NCBI RefSeq assembly: GCF_003576645.1
Contig: NC_044930.1
Coordinates: forward strand, 11,933,754 to 11,997,753
Length of the DNA: 64,000 nt
Direction: 5' to 3'
Source: Ipomoea triloba
Taxonomy: Eukaryota; Streptophyta; Magnoliopsida; Solanales; Convolvulaceae
Shown: piece after piece, positions 1 through 12,840 of the stretch
Layout: each line of letters starts with the position of its first letter
Numbering within the stretch: position 1 is the stretch's first letter
Translations under genes and position numbers: made by a program
The notes under the pieces: model-generated
What the model was told of the DNA's origin: nothing
Database searches by the model: none
The model's input: only the letters and a program-made list of their open reading frames with translations

Positions 1-91
<91 letters not shown>
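1..91. repeat. (TA)n microsatellite
   Basis: The window opens inside an uninterrupted TA dinucleotide run. Its true length is unknown because it runs off the edge. Confidence 0.97.
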
Positions 92-93
<2 letters not shown>

Positions 94-1240
94 TATTAAA
101 ATTAAAAAAAATTCTAAATTAAAATAGATATGTCAAATTTAATTTATGCTAATAAGATAAAATTGAAATCTTCTATTCAATTTAGTATTTCTGTATTATA
201 GGTATTTTTAATTTCATTTGTTTTATTTTTTGAATTTTAATTAAAAATTGTTAAAATTAAAATAATTTAATTTGATTCGAATATATATATATATTCTAAA
301 AAGAGAAAATAATAACTATAATACATATATACATATTGAATCATTGTTGCATGTCAAAAGTTCGCCAAAAACAAAAAATTTATTGCATGTAAATTTGTTT
401 ACTTCATCTAACTTTTAAACATAATTACGATATTATTACTACTATATATAAATTTTTCCCTACATAAATGGTGTTGGTTTTCAAAGTTTAAAAATGTGAA
501 AGGTAAAAGATATCATTATTATGATTTTAGCATTCTACTAATCACAAATATAAGTCTTATTGCATTAATTTAAAAGTTCTGTAGTACAAATGTTGTAAGC
601 AAATTTTATAAAATACCATAAATTATAAACATTTACAAATCTAAAATAATAGTTATTATTTAAATATTATGAGCCCAAAACAAATTAATTTACGTTAATA
701 ACATAACTGAAGAAAAACTAACATAAAAATGAACTAATTGAACTAACTTACATTTGCGGAGTTTGAAAAAAATATAATGTTATTGGGTAAATGTCTCACA
801 TTTAAATATAATGTTATTAAATTAATCGAAATTCACATATTTATGAATGATGCATCATCTCGAGATCTATCGATTTAAAATGAAGAATAATAAGAGATAA
901 TAGAACTAAAAGAAATAAACTTTCAATGAATTAGTTAAAAACATATCATAGATCTACAAATATTGAACCACAAAGTCTATTATGGACCTATTATTTAAAT
1001 AATGATCTAGAGATGTTTTGATTGTGTGAGACCGTCTCATGGGTCTCAATCTGTGAGACGGGTTGGATCTTTAATTAACGAGGTCAAAGATCCGACCCAT
1101 TAATCAAATATTTTATCCATTAATCAAAGACCCGACCTGTCTTACATATTACGACCCGTGAGACAGTCTCACACAAGTGCTACTCAAAGTTTAGAATATC
1201 ACCAAAGTAGATTATGAAACAAAACTCATATATCAAAGTA
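92..1240. repeat. AT-rich segment, copy A of a dispersed duplication
   Basis: No coding potential is visible. The segment matches, with scattered changes, the discontinuous stretch 2802-3122 plus 23560-25400. Shared landmarks are an identical order of AT-rich words, a TA tract and the MITE at 1023-1175. The second copy is opened by the 20-kb MULE, a SINE and a solo LTR, so this copy is close to an empty-site reference for those insertions. Confidence 0.75.
1023..1175. mobile_element. MITE with GTGAGACCGTCTC termini
   Basis: A 153-bp sequence with imperfect terminal inverted repeats of about 23 bp that begin TGTGTGAGACCGTCTCATGG. It contains GACCCATTAAT-type words and no ORF. A second copy lies at 25176-25331. 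The target duplication is not clear, so the superfamily is not assigned. Confidence 0.7.
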
Positions 1241-1554
1241 ACATTTTAAAATAAGAATGTTTTTTCATGCAAGGAAAAAAATATATAATATTTATCAATA
1301 TCTATATAATAATAAAAATTATCAATTTCTCTTTTTTATCCATTTATGTAGACATATAGTATATTTATAGTATTTTGTACAATATGAAAATATATACACA
1401 TTTTTTTTATAGAATTGTGATTACTGGCATAATTATATGCGTTAATTACTACAATGGTTACTTATTAACAAAATTATTTTAAAATATGTCTAAACTCATA
1501 CTCTTAATTAAAAATTCAAAAATATTTAAAAATTTGTCAAAATATGTAATATAG
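1176..1554. other. AT-rich spacer, no gene seen
   Basis: AT-rich DNA up to the start of the hAT relic. No ORF, repeat unit or RNA gene is recognised. Confidence 0.6.
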
Positions 1555-2290
1555 GTAGGGACTAGGTTTATAGTTCCATCTAGGTGGACTATTAGTAGGG
1601 ACATCCTAGTGGTCTATGAAGAGGAGAGACTGAAATTGAAGGCCTTTCTAAGGGAAAGCAGTAATAGGGTTAGTATTACCACTGATTCTTGGACATCTAT
1701 CAAAAGAATTAACTACATGGTAGTGACTGTCCATTTCATTGATCCTAAGTGGAAGCTGCATAAAAAAATCATAGCATTTGTCCCTGTTATCTCTCACAAA
1801 GGATAATATCTTGCAAAAGCCCTAGAAACATGTTTGCTTGAGTGGGGGCTTAGGAATGTTTTTAGTGTGACTCTGGATAATGCCTCATCTAATGACACTG
1901 CTATGGGGTTTCTTAAGAAAAAAAATAGTGTCTTAGGAACATCAACTGTGAAGGCTAAGTATATTCACATGAGATGCATTGTCCATATCCTTAACTTGGT
2001 TGTTCAAGATGGCTTGAAGGACTGTGATAGTTTTGTTAACAAGGTGAGGGAGGTTGTCAGATATGTTAGGAATTCACCTGCTAGGCTATTTGATGTTACA
2101 TGCAATCTGCTTTGACTTATCTAAAAGTCTTTGAATCTTTCGAAGAGTCTGATATGATAGTTCTTTCAAATCTGACTTGGGTGATTCTGTGCCTGATTTT
2201 GTGGACTGGGATTCTGTGGGCAGTTTGGAGCAGTTATTGAAATATTTTTATGATATGAAAGTTAGGATTTCTGGATCTTTAGAATTTAAA
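1555..2290 (+). pseudogene. hAT-family transposase relic (RICESLEEPER-like)
   Basis: The central part of a zinc-finger-BED/hAT transposase can be read on the plus strand. Landmarks are the ITTDSWTS block (near 1675), LDNASSND (near 1873) and RCIVHILNLVVQDGL (near 1972), which are the conserved RNase H-like core blocks of plant hAT transposases. The frame is broken by a TAA at 1804-1806, resumes in the same frame to a stop near 2115, and recognisable residues continue in other frames to about 2290. The BED finger at the N-terminus and the C-terminal dimerisation domain are absent. No terminal inverted repeats or 8-bp target duplication were found, so this is a dead internal fragment. Confidence 0.85.
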
Positions 2291-2741
2291 TCATCTATTT
2301 AATTTAATATTTTATACAGAATTGAAATTAACATGTTAATATTTTAAGTCTATTAAATTAATTAAAATGAAATTCTTCTACATAGAATTAAAATCTTTTA
2401 TTTAATTTAATATTTTAATATTATAAATATTTTTAAAATTGTTATTTGTTTTGAATTTCAATTCAAAAAATAATAAAATTAAAATAATTTCATTTGGCTC
2501 AAGTTTAGTTATATATCTTTTTTAATTCTATAGTTAAATTACGTAAGACAATTAAATAATTCTTTTTCAAAATTTTCATGCGCATAAAAGTAAACTTTGT
2601 TGCAAAATAAAACAAAAATAAAACAAATGCAATCATTTTTGTTTGTAATTCTATTTTCCATCATTATATTGCTATATATATAGATCTCTATCCCTTTTAA
2701 AGTGTCATTAAATAATAATATGATAATTTCATGGTAATAGA

Positions 2742-2744
<3 letters not shown>
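2291..2744. other. AT-rich spacer, no gene seen
   Basis: Very AT-rich with repeated TTTAATTTAATATTTTA words that also occur in 92-300. No coding potential. Confidence 0.6.

Positions 2745-2801
<57 letters not shown>
2745..2801. repeat. (TA)n microsatellite
   Basis: Pure TA run at the left border of the second copy of the dispersed duplication. The apparent reading frames across it are artefacts. Confidence 0.95.
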
Positions 2802-2805
<4 letters not shown>

Positions 2806-2986
2806 AAAATGAAAATAAATTCTAAACCAAAAGTGATATGTCAAATTTAATTTATTATAATAAGATAAAATTGAAATCTTCTATTCAATTTAGTATTTTT
2901 TTATTATAGATATTTTTAATTTTATTTGTTTTATTTTTTGAATTCTAATTAAAAATTTGTTAAAATTAAAATAATTTATTTTGATC

Positions 2987-2988
<2 letters not shown>

Positions 2989-3045
<57 letters not shown>

Positions 3046-3050
3046 GTATA
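2989..3050. repeat. (TA)n(TATG)n microsatellite
   Basis: A TA run followed by four GTAT repeats. Confidence 0.95.
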
Positions 3051-3141
3051 ATGCTAAAAAGAGAAAATAATAACTATAATACAAATATACATATTGAATC
3101 ATTGTTGCTTGTCAAAAGTTCACAAAAAAAAAAAAAAAAAA

Positions 3142-3323
3142 GGCTAAAGTGTCATCTGGCACCATGAACCATACCCGATTATTCATCCCGCACCCTGACC
3201 TTTTAAAACCTATAAATGGATTCACAAACCATTTTTTTCCACCTATACTTTTTTGCCCATTTTCCAATTCCATAGCTGACATGGCGCCGATGGTAGCTTA
3301 TGTGGCTTTTTTTTTTTTTTAAA
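3142..3323 (+). repeat. Left terminal inverted repeat of outer MULE
   Basis: Reverse complement of 23370-23551 with scattered substitutions. It ends at a T-tract mirrored by the A-tract at the right end. Confidence 0.9.
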
Positions 3324-4020
3324 GTCCTTTGATGTCTTGATGTCCATGTAGGCTCCCTAGTCAGCTCCCCCAAATCACAATATAAAAAACACAAACCCTA
3401 TTTTGCGATTCTACACACTTCCTGCGGTAGTTCTACGTCTCCTATTGCGGTTCTTCAAGCTTCTCCAAGCAACGATGCTTCATTAGCATTCTACATCTCG
3501 TATTACAGTTCTTCAAGCTTCTCCAGGCAACGATATGCTTCATTAGCATACAACACCATTGGAGATGTCATCTTCTTCGAATTCATCACGAGTAAGATCA
3601 AATATGGATTATGAGCCTAGTATTTTTTGTCATTGTGGGTTGAAAGCTCCGATTTGCACAACTAGAGACTCGGGCAAAAAATTCTTTGGGTGTCAAAGAT
3701 GGAAGGTAGTTAGTTTCCAGAAATTTCTTGTTCATTTTGTTAATTTTGTTAATTATGTTATTTTTGTTAATTTTGTGAATTTTGTTAACTTTCGGAAGTA
3801 AAGAATTATGTATCCAGAATTTAAAAATTAGGGGTTAGGGTTTGGCAGTATATTTGTTCAATTTGTTCATTCGTTTCTAGAATCAGAATTGTGTTTATTT
3901 TGTGAATTTTCAATGGGTTTGATTATTTAAATTTGACTTGTATAGGATGGAAATGGTTGTGGATTTTTTCTATGGAAGGATCAAAGTGCAAGGACAAGGG
4001 AATTCGAGCACGATGACATA

Positions 4021-4029
4021 ATCAACATG
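4021..4029. repeat. 9-bp target site duplication, left
   Basis: ATCAACATG, repeated exactly at 13099-13107. Nine bases is the diagnostic length for Mutator-like insertion. Confidence 0.93.
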
Positions 4030-4105
4030 CAATTGTTATACCCTACACCACGGTGCACATAGCAATGTGCACCGTGGGACTAAACGGCGCCGTTCCACTA
4101 AGTGA
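4030..4105 (+). repeat. Left terminal inverted repeat of inner MULE
   Basis: Contains GGTGCACATAGCAATGTGCACC, itself an imperfect palindrome, followed by AACGGCGCCGTT. The mirrored sequence at 13020-13098 has diverged by small changes. Confidence 0.8.
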
Positions 4106-4149
4106 TGGGATGGACGTCGTTTAGTCCATCCAATCACCGTTATTTTTTT

Positions 4150-4372
4150 TAATTAAAGTATATAAGCGATGGAGAGTCTTCCTTAACAAGCTTCCGACTC
4201 TCTCGCTCCACTCACTGCACTCCCGCTGCACTCCGACCAAGCAAGCAACACTCTCAAGCAAAAGCAAAACACAAACGATTCACAGCAGAACTCAAGAACA
4301 TCAAGACAGATACGCATTGATCAACAACAAATACACATCTTCATCGACTATCAAGAACACACGGAATTAAAA
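4150..4372 (+). promoter_or_regulatory. Probable promoter and 5' leader exon of the Ulp1 gene
   Basis: A TATATAAG box lies near 4158, just inside the terminal repeat. It is followed by a CT-rich leader and a good splice donor (AAAAG then GTAAAT) at 4372. The next acceptor (GTGACAG) is at 4952, three bases before the ATG, which implies a 580-bp intron in the 5' leader. Confidence 0.55.
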
Positions 4373-4954
4373 GGTAAATATTTAACAAACATTGTTGATC
4401 AACGACATTGTGCAAAAAAAAAAAAAAAACATAATGTTTGTATATATATCACATATGCATTTGCATTCGCATTCTAGCATGAACATTTACTGATTCTCAA
4501 TATTATATCATTTTATCATCCACATTGTTGATTTTCAGTATTAAACCTCATCAAACATCTGTGTTAGGTTATTGATACTAGGGCTTAGATTCTGTGTATT
4601 ATTATTAAAGACTCTGTGTATTATATCATGCCATTGTCTGCATTTTAGGATGTTACCATTCCGACATTGTTGATTCGAAGTTTCCAACATTCTTGGTGAT
4701 TGATAATAATGAGAAGTATATTATGTGTATTATTGTTATTGAGTTTGTGTATTCGCGTTAATGTGTTTGTGTATTCTTCTTACTGACTCTGTGTGTTCTA
4801 GCATTTTATCCACATTGTTGAATTTGGGTTATTGAAACTAGGGTTTATATTCTGTGTATTATTGTTAACAACTTTTTGTANACTTTGTGTATTGTAGCAT
4901 GTCATTCTGTGTATTCTAGCATGTTAATTCTGTCTTTTCTATTATGTGACAGCA

Positions 4955-7900
4955 ATGTCAAGCTCTGATAAAAGCAATCAAGTCCTGGCAACTGCCTTAG
5001 AAAGAAGAAAGAGAAAGAGAGAGAGTGCAGCTACGTCAAAAGCACAAACAGAAGACAGGCAAAAAAAACAGAGAAAGAAGCTTGCAACAAAAGGAACAAA
5101 GAAGGGGAAGGAAGTAGTAGAAGACAACCCACAACCAAAGAAATACTTTACTGTTCGGACAACTCCCAAGCAGTTGTTCACCCTTGTCAGTAGTTTAACC
5201 GAGGATCAGCATCAAGCTGTAAAGGATATAGGATTTGGACCACTACTGGACATCAAGGTGACTCACTGTGATGGTGTGCTAGTCAAGCACATATTAAAGA
5301 AGATGGACATAGAAAGATGCTCCATTGAAATTGGAGATGGTGAAGATGAGCTGTGTTTGTCGGAGGATGATGTACAGTCTACACTTGGACTCCTGCGTGG
5401 CAAAATCCCTGTCGTCGAGGGCACTTCCAGTAATGAGACTGAAGGATTCAATGCTTTGGTCAGGGATTGGAGACTGAGATGGGGGGTAGAGAAGGGAACC
5501 CCAACAACCACTGAAATGCTAAACAAGATTGTCGAGAGACAAGACAGTGGTGACATGTTCAAGCGTGACTTTGTCATCTTCGTGGTTACAACACTGATAA
5601 GGGGCTACAAGAACACCTTCTGCAATTACAGGATTCTATACTCACTGCAAGATGTGAGTAAAATCAAAGAACTGAATTGGTGTGCTTACACCATAAAGAG
5701 CCTGCTAGACACTGCAGAGGCCTGGAAATCAAACCATGATTCCTCATACAGTGGCCCTGCAACTTTCCTGATGGTATGCAATACTAACTTATTCTTATAA
5801 TTCTATAAATTATTGAATAAAATGCCTTACTTGAGTCTGCGTATTCTATGTGTACTCTGTTGAAGGTTTCTGTGTATTCATGTTCACATTCTGTGTATTA
5901 CTGAGTAATATTCTGTGTATTGTAGTTATTCATTATGTGTATTCACTTATATATCTTTGTGTATGGTCCTAAATACTAAACCATAAGTCATATATCATAA
6001 CCACTAAATGTTTGTTCTAATCTTTGTTTTTTTTTTTTTTTTTTTTTTACTCTTTGAAGCTTTCTTACCTTGATCGAGTCCAGATCAGAGGTCTTGTTCT
6101 CACACAAAACCCTCCAACCATTAGAGAATGGACAACAAAAGACCTTAAAGCAACGCTTAAAATGCATAGGAAGACAGGGAAGTATGGTAGAGGAAAAGTG
6201 ATTGACAGAAGGCCAATGCTTGAGGAGGAAGTGACTCATAAACAAATTGAGTCTGAAACTGTGCAACGAGTTACTGACTCCCTGAAGAAAATGAGTTCTA
6301 GCATTGCAGAGTTTGGAGAAGTCATGGCTGGAATTGGAACCAGCATTGCAGAGTTTGGAGAAGTCATGGCTGGAATTGGAACCAACAATTCAGCAGCTGG
6401 AGAAGTCATGGCTGGAATTGGAACCAACAATTCAGCAGCTAAAATCATAAAGAACACTTTTGTCAACTTCTCCACACTGTCAATCCAACACCAAGTCCAA
6501 ATCCAAGCCCACTGGTCCCACCCGAGAGCCTCAATGAGCCAAGCTTCTTAGAGGCAGTCGCTGAACTTGAAGCTGCATTCTATGCAACAATGAGGAACAT
6601 ATCTCCTAAAATCCATGCACCTTCTTTCCAGCTGTTAACTCCGACACCATCACCACCACATTCTGAGGATCAACAACCAGCAACAACATCACCAGCACCA
6701 GAAACAACAGCACCACCACCAGTAGCAGCACCAGCAACAACAGCACCAGCAGCAGCAGCACCAGCAACAACAGCACCACCACATGCAGCAGCAACAGCAA
6801 CAAAATCACCAGCAGCAACATCGCATGCACCACCAACAGCAACCCCATCCCCAAGAAGGCCATCGCATGCACCACCAACAGCAACCCCATCCCCAAGAAG
6901 GCGATCGCATGCACCACCAACAGCAACCCCATCCCCAAGAAGGCGATCACAAAGACCACCAACAGCAACCCCATCCCCAAGAAGGCGATCACAAAGAAGA
7001 AAATCAGTCCAGCCTACACTGGAGAAGACCCCACCACCAACAACACAAAGAGAACAACAAAGAGAAGCAACGACGTCTCCAAGATCTCCCGAGATAGCAA
7101 CCATGTTGGAAACATTGGTTGAAAATATTTCTAGAGTGCCTACAGAGCAACAAGTAGCCCCATCTACTTCAATACCATCTGCTTCAACACCAAAAACACC
7201 AGCAGAACTTGAATTTGAAAGGTACACCTATGCTTATAACACTTTATAATTTACTAATACTTGTGCTTATATTCTGTGTATCTTGTTGAGTGACTCTGTG
7301 TATTCTAACATTTCATTCTGTGTATTCTATATATTTAAATTTTTATTCTGTAATTCACTTAGACTATATATTCTGTGTATTACATGGTAGTATTTTGTGT
7401 ATTACATGTTATCATTCTGTGTATTGACTATTATATTTCTGTGTATACACAGCATCCTTGCAGAGTCTGAAGAGGAAATTGAAGATGTCCACACAAAGAA
7501 AAGACCACAAAGAAAGTTGAAACAACTTCCTCTGGCCTTACGCTCACCATATTGGGCACAAAACAGAACAAAGCTGACAAACATTTCAGCTAAACAAAAA
7601 ATCTTTTCAGACTACGCATTCTTGTCTTATGGTGGTCAATATTCAATGAAGTAAGATCCATTTTGATAACTTTTACTAGACATACATCATATTACTTAAC
7701 ATGTTATTTCCTTATGATTAATCTATATTTTACTTCGTGTAGTGATATGCTTTACATAGGGAACAATTTGGTTGCTAACCGGGAGGATTTCATGTCATTG
7801 GCATCCGGTTATGTATCTACCAACATCGTGCAAATTTGGTGCCAACTGATGAGTTTAATGGACATGAGAAGATCAATTGACAAGCCAAAAAGGGTTTTCT

Positions 7901-8998
7901 TCTCAGAAATTGTTTTTGTAAGTAAACATTTTACTCTAAACTCTTTTTTTTCTTTCCTTTATTCATACCAATGCATTGTATAACAAGAAAAAAAAAAATT
8001 TTTGCAGATGACGTTGGAAAGTGCAACAAATTTGCATAGTAAAAGTGCTGCCTCAAAGGCAATTTTGAAAGAATTCTGCGGAGCAATTGATCACCAACTA
8101 GAGTCGATTTCTCTTGATCTCAGTGATGCCAGTCTTGTAAGTACAAAATAACTATACCTTAATTATTTAAATTCTGTATATTATTCATTTGAATTGTCCA
8201 TATAACACAAACTGATTTGTTTTTTCTGACTACTCTTAATAGGTATTCTTTAGTATCCTCAGGCACCAACATTTCTACTTGTTGTGCTTTAATTTCTTGA
8301 CATCCAGACATCAAATAATTGACAACAGGCCTGTTCCTGAAGGGATTAAAGCAGTAGACAAGTATGAAGGTTGGCCGGAGAAACTAGTAAGAAATCTTAT
8401 CTCTATTAAATTCTGTGTATCCTACTGAGTGAGTCTGTGTATTCTAACATTTCATTCTGTGTATTCTGTATATTACAAAGTATATTCTGTATAGGACTTA
8501 GACTACATATTCTTTGTATTACATGTTGTGATTCTGTATATTCTGTCATACTAATTACACACAACTATATCGATATTCTACAGTTGATTGCCTTCACCAA
8601 GTATCTCGCAACAAAGAAGATTGCACTTGCAAAGAAGATGAAACAAATGAGAGTGCAATACGTGCAGATGCCTTGGCAAAATGAAGAAAATGCTGTAGAC
8701 TGTGCCATATACTCGATGAGGCATATGCAGACTTACACAGGCACATCAATAGAAGACTGGAATGCAGGACTCACTGGAGGCCCTGAAGATGTGAGTATAA
8801 AACTATTCTTTCAACTTTCTTCCATATTAAAATATTTAACAATTCATTTCTAATTAATTTTGCATTCTATTTTTGCAGAATACATTTCTCACATCACTGA
8901 GAGCTAAATATGCCGCAACCATACTCATGTCAGAATGGAATACCCTTCTACCAGAAGTGACAAATGCAGCCAAAGAAATCTACAAACAATCAAAGTGA
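4955..8998 (+). CDS. Ulp1-type (C48) cysteine protease-like gene of the MULE
   Basis: Eight exons can be placed by GT/AG sites with compatible phases: 4955-5773, 6060-7221, 7453-7650, 7743-7917, 8008-8136, 8243-8386, 8584-8790 and 8879-8998 (TGA). The N-terminus is a basic, Lys/Arg-rich region (likely nuclear) followed by a domain around TPKQLFTLVSS found in plant transposon Ulp1 proteins. The middle is a Pro/Thr/Ala-rich linker. The C-terminus has the protease core: the His block HQHFYLLCFN, Asp in IIDNRP and Cys in NAVDCAIYSM, the order expected for a SUMO-protease-like catalytic triad. Two things are odd. The frame shifts between about 6440 and 6479, and runs of exact 42-bp duplications occur at 6301-6440 and 6821-6990. 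The shift may be a mutation or an assembly error. The cellular substrate is unknown; family members remove SUMO or related tags. Confidence 0.82.
6301..6440 (+). repeat. 42-bp stepwise duplication in exon 2 of the Ulp1 gene
   Basis: The block GCATTGCAGAG recurs 42 bp later (6301, 6343). Overlapping it, AAGTCATGG recurs at 6361 and 6403 and ACCAACAATTCAG at 6381 and 6423. Encoded as 14-residue repeats around GEVMAGIGT. Confidence 0.93.
6821..6995 (+). repeat. 42-bp tandem repeat, four units, in the Ulp1 linker
   Basis: Unit starts at 6821, 6863, 6905, 6947 and 6989, exactly 42 bp apart, encoding PPTATPSPRR-type 14-residue repeats. The units are nearly identical, with changes only at the junctions. 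Confidence 0.95.
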
Positions 8999-8999
8999 C

Positions 9000-9845
9000 C
9001 ATGTTTGTAAAGATGTTGATTCCTGTAAACTGAAATTGAAACAAGTATCTGATATGTGTTCTTTATTTCGGAAACTACTCTAACTCTGAAATGAAAAGAA
9101 AGCTTTTTGTCACATCTTATATTATAGGGTGCCATATCTATTAAGTTTATTCTGTTGATTACAAAATTTATTCCAAGAATGACTTCAATTATAAATTCTG
9201 TGTATTACGCGATAACATTATGTGTATTACATGCTGTCCTTCTGTGTATTCAGTTAATGGTAACCCATACCTCTAAGACTAAACCTTAACCCCTAAAACC
9301 ATAACACATAGTAATATTCTGTGTATTATTGACTTCAACTCTGTGTATTCAACAATATATCTGTATACATAGTACTGGGTGCTAAACCATAAACCCTAAT
9401 GCTAAACCTTGGCTTCCACCTCTGTCTTCTAACTCTAAAAACATATTACAGAGTGCACTTCATATTCTGTGTATTCGGCAGTAGTGTTCTGTGTATTACA
9501 TAGTATCACTCTGTGTATTACAGAGTGAAATGTAAAGAAATAACACCAAATGGTTTCTGTTGTTTTGGTAAATACTTCTATGTATCTTGTGGAAACAGTC
9601 TATGTATTACTTGTAATAGTGTTGTGTATAAAAAGTACAACTGCATGACTTGAAAAAAACAAAACTAACAAACATTAAGACACACTCTAATTGTCCTCTT
9701 GATTTCAATTTGACCTAACATGACAAAAAGTTGAACCTCCAGACATTGGATGCACCAGGTATCCATTACCAACAATATTAGAAATAGCATCTTCAACTTG
9801 AGACTGCCCCACCGATTTTGTTTTAGATGCAGCTATATGAGCAAG
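9000..9845. other. Convergent 3' region between the two MULE genes
   Basis: No ORF. It contains many plus-strand copies of TTCTGTGTATT (for example near 9197, 9239, 9318, 9460, 9488) and ends in the 3' part of the minus-strand transposase. A probable polyadenylation zone for the Ulp1 gene follows 8998. Confidence 0.6.
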
Positions 9846-12840
9846 CTACTTTCGACCCCTTGCTTTCTTGTATTTCTTTTCAATCACACTAGTCACCCTC
9901 CTATTGCGTACCCCTTTCAACCGCCTGTTTGATGGATCCTTTATAACACCGCTCGACGATTCCACATCACAATCTTCACCTTCGAAGAAAATAGGGCTAT
10001 ACTCATGTTCAACTTTTCTCTTGGCATCTAACACTGCTTGCTCAAAAATTTTGCGTGCTTCGCTGTTTTCTTGGCAATAAACAACCAACTTCTGAAATTT
10101 CCTAGTGATCTCTAAAGTCCAAATAGAAGAGGGAACATTAAAGCACTGAGATGGGGGGATAATACCAGCATTCTCGTCTTCCAAAACTCTTTTAGTCCAT
10201 CTCTTCAGAATATATTTATTTGGAACTTCAGACACACAATGCACGTTTAAAATGCGTAAACAGTGACAGCATAAGATCCCGGTTTCAGTGAACAGCTTGC
10301 AACTGCACCAAATATCTAACTCTCTAACGTTAAAAATCACTTCATGCCTAATAATATCAACCTCCGGCCTCTAGACGTGATACTTATACACACCACTTTC
10401 AAATTGAACACACTCTTGATAGCATGATGCCCCTTTCAAAAACTGCTCTTCGAACAAGTAATATATCTCAATCGTATAAATATCCCTAGCGTGTGAAAGA
10501 ATCTTAATGTGATCCATAGCCATTGTAGGTACACCTTGGGAACACCGGACATCTTCCCCATTCTCTCTACTCCTCCACTCCGAAACAACACCAACAAAGG
10601 AGCTATAGAAATCACATAGCCCAGCAGTCTTGGATAACCTTCTAGAAATAGAGTGATTTGTGGTTTCACTCCTTTGTGAAGATAAAATACCACCAGAAAA
10701 ATAATCTTTGTTAAATGCAGGGCACCATTTTTCTCTACATTGATACAGCTTTTCAATCCAAGAATTATTATGGCATTTGTATGTTGTGACCATCCTGGAA
10801 TACCATAACATATATATTAACTACACCTATTCATATACTATAATGCATACACAGACTCTCATATACAAATACACAGGATCATTCAATTGAATACACAGAA
10901 TATAAGGGGAGTATTATCAGATATGAAGGCATGGGAATGAAAGCACAGAATCAATAGAATAAACATACTCTAACACTACAATACTCAGAATATATCAAGA
11001 GAATACACATAATCTGGGTGAGAATTGCCAACTCTGTATACTAATGCAAGCAATTGGGAAAAATATAATACACAGAATACTATAACTAAATAAACATAAA
11101 TACCATCACCAATACACAGAATTTTTAATGAAAGCATACCTTGTCCAATAAAGCTCAAACTCTGCCTCCGTATCTGTATGTTTCAACAGACAATTGAATA
11201 TGTCTAGAAAATCTTTTTGATTTCTTAGTCCCTTGATGTGCTTCTTTGAATTCTCACCGATATGCCATATACATAGGCGATGTCTTGAGGTTGGAAAAAC
11301 TTGGGAAATAGCAGCAGCCATGGCAGCGCATTGATCGGTCATTATACTTTAGGGACTTTTCCCATTCATTGATCTTAAAAATGACCTAAACAACCATACG
11401 AACGACTCAATCCTCTCGTTCAACAAAAAACCACATCCAAACATGATGTTCATACAGTGATGGTTCATACCAACGAATGGACCACAAATCATATCATATT
11501 TGTTAGTACGATGCGTCGTATCGTGAACTAACAAATCTCCAAACAATTCATAGTCTCGCATCATTTTCCCATCTCTCCAAAAAAAGCTGCACAACCTTGA
11601 CTCATCATCCACTTCGAAATCAAAGTAAAAATCCTTTTCACTTGACTGCCTTTCTCTAAATATTTCAATTAATGTGTTTGAGTCGGTTCCATCCAAATTG
11701 TTCAATACATCAGTGCACAACGAGTTATATGCATCCCTGCTTGTAAAACCAACGAGTGGTGACCCCCCTGATTGTGTTTTAAGAAACCGTAAACCATCAG
11801 CCACACAAACACCGCTCTTCTTCAAATCCTTTAGGTAGGAAAGATGATTTCTAGACACTGATCTATGTGACCGTAGAAGATAACTCTTGGTCGTTGGAAC
11901 AAACTCATGATTATGAAGCTTCTGGTGCTTTGTCACAGTCCACATCCCATTCCCATCTAAATCAAATTGAACAGATGCACGACAACCTGTCCGTACATCA
12001 ACTTTTAAATAACGTCCATTTCTTAAAACCCTTTTAAACCCAGACTTTGAACAATTAAACTCCTTCATCGTCAATTGTTTTGTACCAGCACTATATCTTT
12101 GCTTACCCCTCCTCACACTAAAACCTAGCCTGAAAGCATAATCATTATAAACCTCATATGCTTCATCAATAGAACTCACTGACATCCCTAACAAGTCCTG
12201 ATCAGCTGCAAAAACACAGTGTTTAAGTACCCCTACAGTCAATACACAGAATACATGCGTACAATACACATAGTGTATAACTAGAATACACAGAATATTG
12301 AAAACCCAAAATACAAAACACACATCACCTTGTGTTTACATTACAGCTAACTTGAATACACAAACTCTCTGACCACAATACACATATTGAATTCAAAGAA
12401 TACACAGAATATTCACAAAAACACACAAAAATCCACCAGACTGACATTCGATAAACAAAACACAATACACCCTCTGTTTTTACATACAACTACAATGAAT
12501 ACACAGAAACATTGCTTGAAATACTCACAGTTCATTAAAAGAATACACATAATATCCACACAAATACAGAAAACTCATCTTCTACCCTTCCAATCGCATA
12601 ATTGTATCATAAAACAATCCTAAAACCAGTATCAAATAATCAAAACACACGAATCAAAGCATGCGAATTCAATGATTTTCATAAACACAAACAAAATCAC
12701 AAAATCAAACATAAAAAACCTGGATTACGATCACCTGAAATAGCCAATCCAACCGGATCATCGCCTGAAATAGCCAATCCAACCGCATCATCGAGTTCTT
12801 CAGTCGCAACCACCTCTTGCTGCGAATTGATGCCTTCCAT
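9846..12840 (-). pseudogene. FAR1/FHY3-like MULE transposase with two in-frame stops
   Basis: Three exons on the minus strand: 12840-12720, 12205-11140 and 10794-9846, all with GT/AG ends and matching phases, for about 711 codons. Domains in order: a short acidic N-terminus; a FAR1-type DNA-binding domain (RLGFSVRRGKQRYS, NCSKSGFKR, GCRASVQF, HNHEFVP); a MULE transposase core with HDTTHRTNKYDM and TDQCAAMAAAIS giving the two Asp positions, followed by RHRLCIWHI; and a SWIM finger (CSCKLFTETGILCCHC). A basic tail ends KKYKKARGRK. The frame is closed by TAA at 11349-11351 (KSP-stop-SIMTDQ) and TAG at 10371-10373 (HV-stop-RPEV). Both could arise by one C-to-T change from a glutamine codon. As read, this copy cannot make a full transposase. 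The same families gave rise to host light-signalling factors, but the position inside a MULE marks it as the element's own gene. Confidence 0.9.
10850..12560 (-). repeat. Minus-strand copies of the TTCTGTGTATT repeat
   Basis: The complement AATACACAGAAT and near forms appear in both introns and the leader of the transposase gene (for example near 10893, 11116, 12245, 12288, 12405, 12500). They are always in the sense direction of that gene, the mirror of the arrangement at 4580-9510. Confidence 0.8.

Noticed and set aside
2539..3102. Minus-strand ORFs with Tyr-Ile runs
   Set aside because: They are translations of TA microsatellites with no domain on either side.
6606..7227. Open frames on both strands over 6606-7227, including Gln/His-rich and Leu-rich versions
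   Set aside because: They are shadows of the Pro/Thr/Ala-rich linker exon of the Ulp1 gene; low-complexity codons leave all frames open.
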